Source of the DNA: Liolophura sinensis
Lineage: Eukaryota > Mollusca > Polyplacophora > Chitonida > Chitonidae
Direction of reading: 5' to 3'
NCBI RefSeq assembly: GCF_032854445.1
Contig: NC_088298.1
Coordinates: forward strand, 21,601,295-21,665,294
DNA: 64,000 bases
Shown one piece after another: positions 57,001 through 64,000 of this stretch (its first letter is position 1; each line of letters starts with the position of its first letter). The position numbers and the translations under genes are program-made. The notes beneath the pieces were generated by a model that saw only the letters and a list, made by a program, of their open reading frames with translations, made no database searches and was not told the DNA's origin.

Positions 57001-60000
57001 TAACAAATTTCTGACAAAAACTTTAATGAAACTTCATCCCAAACAAAGGCATGTTAATTAAAAGAGAGAACAACGTTAAATATGATTTATTTTTTGGATT
57101 GGTGTTTTACGCCGTACTCAAGAATATTTCACTTATACCACGGTGATTAAAGATGAAAATACAGGCATTAAGTTCTGGTTGTCAATTTATTAGGATCAAA
57201 TTAAATTTTCTTTTTTTTAAGTGACACATATTAAACTTGATTTTTCAGGATTCGTGCTGGCTTCGAAAGTACATCCCTTTACTCAATGTGCTTGTGAAAG
57301 TGCATTTTTACATTCCTAACTCTAGGTGAAATAAGTACTTACGACAAAGGTACATTTATAAATATGAAATAATATCCAATTATGTATCAAATGAATCACC
57401 CTATATGGCACTTACCTCCGACTAACATGGCACATATGGAAAATATTTTTTCACGATTCGTGTTGGCAGAGACGTTGCCAAATCCAACACTTGTGAGGCT
57501 ACTGCAGGTGAAGTACAATGACGCAACGTACGAACTCATCAAAGACGGAAGGTTCGACTTGTTCCTGATTGGATCATCCAGTCTCTCACTTAGCTCATAC
57601 AACCAACCTGGGAACATAAAAAATACCATCAACTTGAGAAAAAACAATTTACAACCAACCTGTGAACAAACAATTTACAACCAACCAGTGAACAAACAAT
57701 TTACAACCAACCTGTGAACAAACAATTTACAACCAACCCGTGAACAAACAATTTACAACCAACCTGTGAACAAACAATTTACAACCAACCTGTGAACAAT
57801 TTACAACCAATCCATGGGCATACAATTTACAACCAATCCATGGGCATATAACTAACTTGTGAGCACAGAAAACAACCAGTCTGTGAGGTTACAGTACAAC
57901 CAACCTATAAACTTATAATGCAACCAGCTTGTGAGCAGACAATACAACCAGTCTGTGAGCTTACAATACAACTTGGCTGTGAGCATAAGATACAACCAAC
58001 ATGTGAGCATACAATGCAACCAGCTTGTGAGCACACCATACAACCAACCTATAAACTTATAATGCAACCAGCTTGTGAGCAGACAATACAACCAGTGTGT
58101 GATCTTACAATCCAACTTGGCTGTGAGCATAAGATACAACCAACCTGTGAGCATACAATGCAACCAGCTTGTGAAGAATATATAAATATATATTTATATA
58201 CATATACATACATATGCACTGTAAATATATAAATGATACCCAAGAAATCTTGGTGCTGACAATTTTAAACAGCCATGAGCAACTCCACATGCTAAAAATG
58301 CCCATCATGGACACAACTGCTTTTTTGGTTGACTGGAATGAACTAAATATTGATGTTGAGTTCCGAACATCATACATGCGGCAACCATCCTGTTTTCCTA
58401 CTTTATATGCTTTTTGTAGTTCTTTGGTAGTTTGTGTTAAACGTTGTTTTGTGAATTGGCATTAACTGTCATTATTGACCTGGACCGTCCATATTTGTTG
58501 AATGCTGGTATACGAATGTGTGTTTCAACTGTTCGACAGAGAGAATTACAGTGTTGTCATAATAACATAATTTAATAAAGACACATTTGACTGGTTCTAT
58601 TTTCTTATTAAATTAAATGAGCTGACTGTGCATGGCCAGTACGAGGAGAAAAGAATTAATATCGCTGTCTGAATTTGCAGACATTCTGTGATGCAATGAT
58701 TATACAGTTCACGAAATGGTGAAGACACATGTAATTATGACTGGCTGCTTTTATAATCTTACAACTGTCTATAATCTGTGGATGTCAAGTTTGGAGAAGG
58801 AATCACAGGTTGCCAGAGCAGGTGATAAAGCAAAAGGCTATAATGGAAAACCAGAAGATGTCAGGAATGATGTATCACCCAGCTGTTTGGATGGGACATT
58901 TGTCTATAATGGAACCCCCAGCCCACGAATGGATGAAAACAAACCAGTTAGGTATGGCGTAGGTCGATGAGCAGGTACAGCTATGTCCAGAGGCAATCGG
59001 TCAAGGAATTTCCTTTATCATGTCTTCGCAATTAAGACAAGATGTACTAACATCATACTCAAATAGCTTGATCGTTAATCACGACGTAGATGTGGAAAAA
59101 AATGGGGTAATTGAATAAACCTATTGTGGCCAGCCTGTATAACCTTTCCATTGTGATATTATGATTGGTTGACTGAGTTTTACGCCATACTCAAGAATAT
59201 TTCTCCTATACAAAGGCGGCCAGTATTATGGTAGGAGCTCGGAACTTAACCAGAGACAATCCGCAGAATTGAAATTAATCAAATCAAATGGCCTGATTTG
59301 GAATTATATCAATTAACAGTATTTGTTTACAAAAAAAAAAAAGCTCTTCATGTAATTCACGATTGTCGCTATGAGGGGAAAATGTAAAATTAAGGAAATC
59401 CTTGAAAACAAACATAAGACTTGACAAAGTTATTACACAATTCAAAAGCACGATTGAAATTCAGAAGCCCTACCTAGATTTGTTAGGCTTTGCCATTTTT
59501 AATTGCTGTTTTACATGAGGTATAAATCTTTTTCCAATGTTGTTGGAGGGTATAAGAAACAAAAATATTACTTAAACATCATCTAATTTGCGGGAAATGT
59601 GGATTCTGCCAAAAGTTTGTCTCGTTGACATATTTACATCATCAGAAAGTCTTCCAAATACAGGAAAATCATATAGAGATATCAAGATCTCACAAAACAA
59701 ACGTGGATTTTCAGTTTCATTTTTTATTCCATTTTTAGACATTTTAGCATCGGCTTGCCAATAAAACACAATATAAAATCAGTGTTTGCCTTACCAAGAT
59801 AAAACAAACGCAAGCAAAAGATGGCAAGGACGGAATGGTGTTGGGACAAAGCATGTTGACACACAGGAAAACAAAAATAAACATGCATAAATGACATCGT
59901 GAATCTATTCTTACCGACAGTCCAATTCTCTCCTGCATCGTCCAGTTCTTGTTTGCCAATGGCGTACCAGATACAAGCCATCCAATGAGCGAGCAGAGCA

Positions 60001-60125
60001 AACATCATCATCATGAGTGCCACTACAATGGCGCTGTACTGTGAGAAACGCTCGATCTTCTGGAGCAGGCGAGCCAGTCGTAAGAGGCGCGCGACTTTGA
60101 GCAAATGAATCAGCTTAACACTTCC
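37859..60125 (-). CDS. KCNH8: Elk-type voltage-gated K+ channel, KCNH3/4/8 class (3' part, 8 exons; 5' end outside window)
   Basis: Exons in transcript order: 60125-59915, 57607-57416, 54238-54039, 53308-53059, 47644-47424, 46758-46562, 39292-39144, 38862-37859. All introns are GT-AG and all phases agree, giving 807 residues and TAG. The order is S4/S5 ([23 protein letters not shown]), pore helix and filter ([14 protein letters not shown]), S6 ([20 protein letters not shown]), C-linker, cyclic-nucleotide-binding homology domain ([30 protein letters not shown]), and a long tail with coiled coil. SANT after the filter, [24 protein letters not shown] and EDIQHDLT point to Elk rather than Erg (SPNT) or Eag. 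Family channels are plasma-membrane tetramers with slow, subthreshold-activating K+ current. The missing N-terminus (PAS domain, S1-S3) should lie beyond 64000. Confidence 0.95.
39144..39292 (-). CDS. KCNH8: Elk exon: middle cytoplasmic tail, basic segment
   Basis: Acceptor ATTTTAG, donor GTAACT, phase 2 to phase 1. Encodes [40 protein letters not shown] and TSPSLNQ. Little family conservation is recognisable; support is the open frame, splice sites and exact phase on both sides. Confidence 0.82.
40315..41690. repeat. 25-bp minisatellite (~55 copies) in an Elk intron
   Basis: Unit TAGTTCTCTATCTTTTCTGT + ACATG, with ACATG/ACGTG and TTCTC/TCCTC alternatives and occasional units lacking ACATG. 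It fills about 1.4 kb of the intron between exons 46758-46562 and 39292-39144. Confidence 0.95.
43560..43707 (+). mobile_element. Family A SINE 3' part, well preserved, Elk intron
   Basis: GGTTTCCCCCGGGCTCTGCC, GGCTGGCCGCCGTCGTATAA and CACCAATCAAATAAATAAAT. It is antisense to the Elk transcript. Confidence 0.9.
44440..44552 (-). mobile_element. Family A SINE fragment, Elk intron
   Basis: (TTTA)n then TCAAGGATATTTCACTTATA and TTATGTTGGGAGGAAACC, reverse orientation. Confidence 0.7.
44749..44964 (-). repeat. Palindromic element C, copy 3, Elk intron
   Basis: Left end CTACCCTAATGCTTCAACCT, right end GTGGTTGAAAATGTTGAAG: imperfect terminal inverted repeats CTTCAACCTTTTCAACCAC / GTGGTTGAAAATGTTGAAG. 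Best copy for the ends. Confidence 0.8.
44965..45004. repeat. (AAT)n microsatellite
   Basis: About 13 ATA/AAT units directly abutting the end of palindromic element C. Confidence 0.95.
46562..46758 (-). CDS. KCNH8: Elk exon: proximal cytoplasmic tail, acidic segment
   Basis: Acceptor ATTCAG, donor GTGAGT, phase 0 to phase 2. Encodes [20 protein letters not shown], an acidic run [19 protein letters not shown] and [16 protein letters not shown]. The segment resembles KCNH8 LPSIVEDEEEE. Low-complexity, probably disordered. Confidence 0.88.
47424..47644 (-). CDS. KCNH8: Elk exon: second part of cyclic-nucleotide-binding homology domain
   Basis: Acceptor TTTCCAG, donor GTGAGT, phase 1 to phase 0. 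Encodes [51 protein letters not shown] and a short acidic end. FNL at 47459-47451 is the expected intrinsic-ligand position. Confidence 0.97.
49015..49203 (-). mobile_element. Family A SINE, 5'-truncated, Elk intron
   Basis: TTTATTTAATTGGTATTTTA, CCGGCCGCCAGCATTATGGT, TTTCCCACGTACGGCAGGAG and GAGCTGGACTTGAACTCACA (B-box region) in reverse. Confidence 0.88.
50290..50575. repeat. ~51-bp minisatellite, Elk intron
   Basis: Five units of CATCAGAAGTGTCATTTCAA + GGCCTTTTGTGCTTCTGAAA + GTGAGTGTAGG. Starts of CATCAG at 50361, 50411 and 50462. Confidence 0.92.
51140..51275. repeat. ~24-bp CA-rich minisatellite, Elk intron
   Basis: About six units of CACACACATTTGCCTATTAC + TACA with variable CA length. 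Confidence 0.9.
52222..52487 (-). mobile_element. Family A SINE, full length, Elk intron
   Basis: Reverse complement runs from GGGCCTCCATAGCCATGG through a tRNA-like head and core to CACCAATCAAATAAATGA. Flanks TCAATTAAAGTG and TCAAGTAAAATG may be an aged target-site duplication. It reads in the same direction as the Elk transcript. Confidence 0.9.
52685..52875 (-). repeat. Palindromic element E (MITE-like), copy 2, Elk intron
   Basis: Begins ACCATAAATGACCAAAAATT and ends GATCATTTACGGTATGTCAT, giving terminal inverted repeats. The body is the reverse complement of 13930-14145 (GGTGTTTTGAGGTTTGC, GAACATGGGATGAT, TTTTGTGACATTTATTTG). Confidence 0.75.
53059..53308 (-). CDS. KCNH8: Elk exon: first part of cyclic-nucleotide-binding homology domain
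   Basis: Acceptor CTCTCAG, donor GTAAGC, phase 0 to phase 1. Encodes [51 protein letters not shown] and [16 protein letters not shown]. As in other KCNH channels, this fold is not expected to bind cAMP strongly. Confidence 0.97.
53545..53720 (-). mobile_element. Family B SINE 3' part, Elk intron
   Basis: GGGTTTAATGTTGCTTTCAA, ATATTTCGGGCATATCACC, GTGCTGCCTCACTGGAATGG and CATGCTGAAGGCACC in reverse orientation. Confidence 0.6.
53728..53905 (-). mobile_element. Family A SINE, degenerate, next to a family B copy, Elk intron
   Basis: TTTATTTATTTCATTTCCAT, CATTATGGTGGTGAAAATTC, ATGACCATCCGCAGGTTGCT and GAGGAAGCCAGCATGAGCTG. Confidence 0.8.
54039..54238 (-). CDS. KCNH8: Elk exon: end of S6 and C-linker
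   Basis: Acceptor TTTTCAG, donor GTATGG, phase 1 to phase 0. Encodes [20 protein letters not shown], then [30 protein letters not shown] and INE. Close match to vertebrate KCNH8. Confidence 0.97.
54310..55070. repeat. ~48-bp minisatellite, Elk intron
   Basis: About 15 units of GGTAGAGGAAACCAAGGTTA + GAGAGACACCAGTGACCACT + CTTCAATG, beginning 70 bp from exon 54238-54039. GAGGAAACC is also the reverse complement of the SINE GGTTTCCTC segment. Confidence 0.92.
55328..55535 (+). repeat. Palindromic element C, copy 4, Elk intron
   Basis: ATACTGTAAGTCTTCAACCT at the start and GGTTGCAATGGCTGAAGAAT at the end. Body: TTATTGTGAAAATGACATGC, TTTGTATCACTAAAGAAGCA and AAGCTTCATAAAACTGTG. Confidence 0.7.
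55540..57400. other. Elk intron, no gene seen
   Basis: Plain A+T-rich intron except a short reverse family A SINE tail at about 57090-57145 (GGATTGGTGTTTTACGCCGT). Confidence 0.6.
57416..57607 (-). CDS. KCNH8: Elk exon: turret, pore helix, selectivity filter and start of S6
   Basis: Acceptor TTCCCAG, donor GTAAGT, phase 1 to phase 1. Encodes [13 protein letters not shown], then a pore region with filter SVGFGN (57491-57474), then [16 protein letters not shown]. The residue at pore-helix TCSSLTSV is Cys where vertebrate Elk usually has Leu (from memory). Confidence 0.97.
57640..58170. repeat. 24/25-bp minisatellite with 144-bp higher-order period, Elk intron
   Basis: 57640-57860: about eight units of ACAATTTACAACCAACCTGT + GAACA (25 bp). 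57895-58170: 24-bp units around CAACCAGCTTGTGAGCATAC, with a 144-bp (six-unit) period: CAACCTATAAACTTATAATG at 57901 and 58045. It starts about 35 bp 5' of exon 57607-57416 and includes part of that exon's first word (ACAACCAACCTG). Confidence 0.92.
59165..59250 (-). mobile_element. Family A SINE 3' fragment, Elk intron
   Basis: GAGTTTTACGCCATACTCAA, GAATATTTCTCC and GCGGCCAGTATTATGGTAGG, reverse orientation. Confidence 0.75.
59520..59775 (+). repeat. Dispersed repeat D, copy 2, Elk intron
   Basis: CCAATGTTGTTGGAGGGTAT, GGGAAATGTGGATTCTGCC and AGCATCGGCTTGCCAATAAA align in order with 7350-7590. Confidence 0.45.
59915..60125 (-). CDS. KCNH8: Elk exon: S4, S4-S5 linker and S5
   Basis: Acceptor TTTACAG, donor GTAAGA, ends in phase 1. 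Encodes [20 protein letters not shown] then [20 protein letters not shown] and [18 protein letters not shown]. The basic S4 end and S5 are plain to see. This is the most 5' exon found; its upstream partner was not located before 64000. Confidence 0.95.
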
Positions 60126-60823
60126 CTGTAAAGCAAGAAAAACAGAAAGAGAGAATAATTAAACCGTAAAAGAATGAAGTAAAATTTAAAGCATTAATTA
60201 TTTTTCCATGTTTTAAAATGTTTTTACCAGCTGTTCTACACACATGCAGTAAGAATCAACACAGCTCCGGAGATGGTGGAGCACAACATTTAGTCTAAGC
60301 CAATGTCTTTTCTGACTTAGTTCTGCCAGAGTTTTGTACTTAAAGTATATTTTATAAGTATAAAATAAGAGTGGAGGAAAATATAATCTGCAGCACCTAT
60401 TAGGCGCTTAAACATGACTGAAACTCAAACCATACATGAAAGACTTTGGGCCATAACTTGGTCAATTGCAGCAATAACTGATATACATAAGGCAAGAAAT
60501 CCAAAGGCAGCTAGGCCTTTAAATATGGGACATATGATATAACACTCCCATGTCCAGAACTTACGCCTAAAACAAGGTGCACTGGCAGTTGTGCTGGGAA
60601 GACAACACCTGACAAAATCAAAAGTTTGCCCAGATGAATTTGTAAGTGTGCAATTAAATCACATTCATGTTTTTCTTTCTTTTCTTTTTTTTTTTGCACA
60701 CCTGGGCAATAAAACAAAGACATAATAATAATGATAATACTTTACTTTCTAAGGGAGATCAATTAGTTACACACCACTTTTCCCTGAGTCCTTCCCACAC
60801 ACACACTCACACAAAACATCATT

Positions 60824-60885
<62 letters not shown>

Positions 60886-63060
60886 ATAGATAAATCTAAT
60901 TGATGATGATCACCGACTATATACAATGTAGTGCGTCATAGACAATTCTACACTTTATCAAGACAAGTGTGTTTTGATATCATAAACATGAGCTTTGTCA
61001 TGTTGTTGATACTTGGTATAATGAATCAATGCTGTAGCCACATGTATGGGCCAATTATAGAACACATGATATGTAGACATCATAAGAAACACGAATATAC
61101 TGTCACACTGACAGTTTTCTAATGTCGACAGCCTGTAATAAAACTGGGTTTTACGATGTTACGGCGGCAAACTAATTGACATCCACTCATCGCACGCTGT
61201 CAACGCTTCATGACACAGAAAAAGAACAATTATTCAAGCTTTAAAGGCAAAGAAAAACACTAACAAGAAGTATATGTCAAATTAAAGGCCGCTTTTTTTT
61301 GGTTTTGTTCTGAAAATTCTGAAAAAAAAATAGTTACTTAGTTTTTCCTAAGTAACTTAAGTTTTTCGTCTTATATATACATGTACTTAATTTTATTATT
61401 TTCTTTGTCTATTATAAAATGATAACTTTAAGGAACAAATGTCAAAGCATTGTTGTAATTACACAAAAAACATAGGTATTATTTTGTGCTAGTGTACACC
61501 CAGATTTGTTCATCACAAATTATTTTATAATGACATGACTAGCTGTTAGAAGATTACTGTATTAATTTTGGCCTAAAATTTCAACCATTACTATTAAGTC
61601 ACTCATATTCCTTGATTCTAAGAAGCATAATGATCTTACAAAGATGTTCTGAGGTTTAAAATGTTACACGACAGTACAATAATTGTCAAACTTCAGGACT
61701 TTTTTGTTTACGACAGCTTATTTGTGACTTCAAGTTTTTTTCCCACGATTGCGTCAACCCTGTTACAAATTTGTGTCCACTCTGTAAACAACTTTTTGCT
61801 AAGAATCAAGTTCCACAAAATCAGATCACTTTTATGTGAACGAGTTCAAACCAAAAAAAACCAATAAAAACCCCGTGATAATAAGATCCCAATATGAGTT
61901 GCACTCATATCACATTACAGGCAATTACAAGAAGGAATTTATTCAAAAGTCGAATACATTGACTTTTTGGGGAATTAATGAGCAACCGAAAGAGATTTTT
62001 ATTGTGGTCATTGTAACCACACATGTTGTAAAACTATCCTCAAATTTTAAAGATGAACTGATCTTTAATTCTCAAAATCTCAGACTTTAACCCACCAACA
62101 GGCTTCTTTACTCACTCACAGTTCTAAACTGCACATGTCTGCACTGTTTTAGAAAGACGGTAAGAATTCACAAAATCTTTTCAGAATTACTGGGTCTTGA
62201 AAGTGGTAACTGTATATACAAACACAGAAGAAAACACGTACAGGATTACCAGGAAATCTCCAACGTTCCACCTCAGCTATTATTTTCATTCTCTAGGGAT
62301 GTAACAACCCGGAAAATTTACAAACACAGGAAAAAAAGATAATCCCTAAAATTCTCCAATTACTGTATTCAAAGCAAGTAAAAAAAATGGATCTGACCTT
62401 GGGCTATGTACGCTAACTTGAGTAAAAAATTTTCTTCAAACATGGAGTGAAAAATATCGACATTCTTCACAACATCTCATTTTTCTTTGTGGATTCCAAG
62501 ATCAAATACAGAAATCTTCGTTTGACTTTGTCAAAAAAAAGCTTGACAATATTAACACATTCCGATGCAGTGCCGGACGGAGTTTTCACTCGGATGAATT
62601 CAGCTTGCCACATACATGTACAAATAAGCTTAGGAACATTTCATTTTCTTCTGCAGATGCGCTACACGAGACTGCAAAATACGTCACATAAAACCGATTC
62701 CAAATCTTGACATCATTTTTATGACATCCTGATTTATTTAAACCCCGTAATTATCACCGAATAAAATGTACCCTAACATTTTAAGTTTGAGTGAGTGTGA
62801 ATTTATAATTTGAGCTGTCCAAGTGACTGTATATGGTTACGTGTGTTGAGCATCACTCTGTCACATGGCCTGCTGTCTTTATAAGAGACGAATGAAAATG
62901 CGTACTTAGAGGACAAGGTCAGATTTATCACAAGGTCATCACTGTCTTATAATATACATTATGAGTCAACACATTTTTCATTCAGGCAGATTTATTGATA
63001 AATGGACAATTTATTTCTTTTTGTTTGCTTTTAATATTTCCATGCTTGAAGGATAAATCA
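60126..63060. other. Upstream Elk intron, no exon found
   Basis: The Elk gene continues to the right, but no S1-S3 or PAS exon was recognised on the - strand here. The interval is A+T-rich and holds an (AT)n tract at 60828-60879. Confidence 0.55.
60828..60879. repeat. (AT)n microsatellite
   Basis: About 26 AT units, preceded by a CACACA run. Confidence 0.97.
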
Positions 63061-63064
63061 CAGG

Positions 63065-64000
63065 AACAAAGTGTCCTGATTGCCAACAGAGACGGTACGA
63101 CCTCACACCCCGTGACCACAGTACTCTATCCATTTCAGGTAGGTATAAACCAGAGATAATATAAACACTATTACTAGTCAAGTGTCCTGATTACAAACAG
63201 AGACAGTACGACCTCACACCCCGTTACCACAGTACTGTATCCATGATGACCATTCTGACGTCATTTCAGGTAGGTATAAACCAGAGATAATATAAACGCT
63301 ATTACTAGTCATGTGTCCTGATTACAAACAGAGACAGTACGACCTCACACCCCGTTACCACAGTACTCTATCCATTTCAGGTAGGTATAAACCAGAGATA
63401 ATATAAACGCTATTACTAGTCAAGTGTCCTGATTACAAACAGAGACGGTACAACCTCACACCCCGTGACCACAGTACTGTATCCATTTCAGGTAGGTATA
63501 AACCAGAGATAATATAAACGCTATTACTAGTCAAGTGTCCTGATTACAAACAGAGACGGTACGACCTCACACCCCGTGACCACAGTACTCTATCCATTTC
63601 AGGTAGGTATAAACCAGAGATAATATAAACGCTATTACTAGTCAAGTGTCCTGATTACAAACAGAGACGGTACGACCTCACACCCTGTAACAACAGTACT
63701 GTATCCATTTCAGGTAGGTATAAACCAGAGATAATATAAACGCTATTACTAGTCATGTGTCCTGATTACAAACAGAGACAGTACGACCTCACACCCCGTT
63801 ACCACAGTACTCTATCCATTTCAGGTAGGTATAAACCAGAGATAATATAAACGCTATTACTAGTCAAGTGTCCTGATTACAAACAGAGACGGTACGACCT
63901 CACACCCCATGACCACAGTACTGTATCCATTTCAGGTAGGTATAAACCAGAGATAATATAAACGCTATTACTAGTCAAGTGTCCTGATTACAAACAGAGA
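63065..64000. repeat. 111-bp minisatellite running off the window
   Basis: GTGTCCTGAT starts at 63071, 63182, 63313, 63424, 63535, 63646, 63757, 63868 and 63979. Intervals are 111 bp except one of 131 bp, which carries a 20-bp insert (GATGACCATTCTGACGTCAT). Every unit contains CCATTTCAGGTAGGTATAAA. Confidence 0.95.

Larger units (their letters stand above)
58200..59914. other. Elk intron, no gene seen
   Basis: No exon recognised. Contains a reverse family A SINE tail at about 59165-59250 and dispersed repeat D copy 2. Confidence 0.6.

Noticed and set aside
57852-58232. Repetitive frames on both strands rich in Cys/Leu or Gln/Thr
   Set aside because: 24-bp units keep all frames open; not a gene.
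37859-60125. Erg (KCNH2) or Eag (KCNH1) identity for the channel
   Set aside because: [26 protein letters not shown] and the tail coiled coil match the Elk group; Erg has SPNT after the filter.
60511-60723. Possible Elk exon on the - strand upstream of S4
   Set aside because: The peptide has no S1-S3 or PAS similarity and no matching splice phase.

Overview
The window is animal nuclear DNA. Two genes are split by GT-AG introns. The spacer and introns are A+T-rich and full of tRNA-derived SINEs, palindromic MITE-like elements and minisatellites. The gene sequences and SINE style fit a lophotrochozoan invertebrate, most likely a mollusc; this is an inference, because no species-specific marker was tested.

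Region 1 (3.2-24.9 kb, + strand) holds a complete ARMC8 orthologue. I assembled 20 coding exons (3247-24516). Splice phases agree at every junction, giving 665 residues ending in TGA, against about 673 in human ARMC8. ARMC8 is the armadillo-repeat subunit of the CTLH/GID E3 ubiquitin ligase. Only the 7-residue first exon is uncertain. Its introns carry a ~600-bp inverted repeat, several minisatellites, one full-length SINE with a clear target-site duplication, and at least three small palindromic elements.

Region 2 (24.9-37.4 kb) is the spacer between the two genes, which are transcribed toward each other. I found no convincing gene in it. It holds a 1.75-kb minisatellite of 55-bp units with 110-bp and 385-bp higher-order periods, a 62-bp minisatellite, a 200-bp triplication of a SINE end, a chimeric SINE, and a ~50-bp minisatellite.

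Region 3 (37.4-60.1 kb, - strand) holds the 3' part of an Elk-type (KCNH3/4/8 class) voltage-gated K+ channel gene. Eight exons encode 807 in-frame residues: S4/S5, pore (SVGFGN), S6, C-linker, cyclic-nucleotide-binding homology domain, a cytoplasmic tail with a coiled coil, RRxS sites and a TTDL C-terminus. The PAS domain and S1-S3 must lie beyond the right edge. One intron contains a ~1.4-kb, 25-bp minisatellite.

Region 4 (60.1-64 kb) is the upstream Elk intron. It has an (AT)n tract and a 111-bp minisatellite that runs off the window.

The two genes show no obvious functional link; they are neighbours arranged tail to tail. The least explained material is the repeat biology: SINE segments expanded into minisatellites, a SINE tail forming the apparent branch-point region of a coding exon, short palindromic families present in both genes, and higher-order minisatellite structure.
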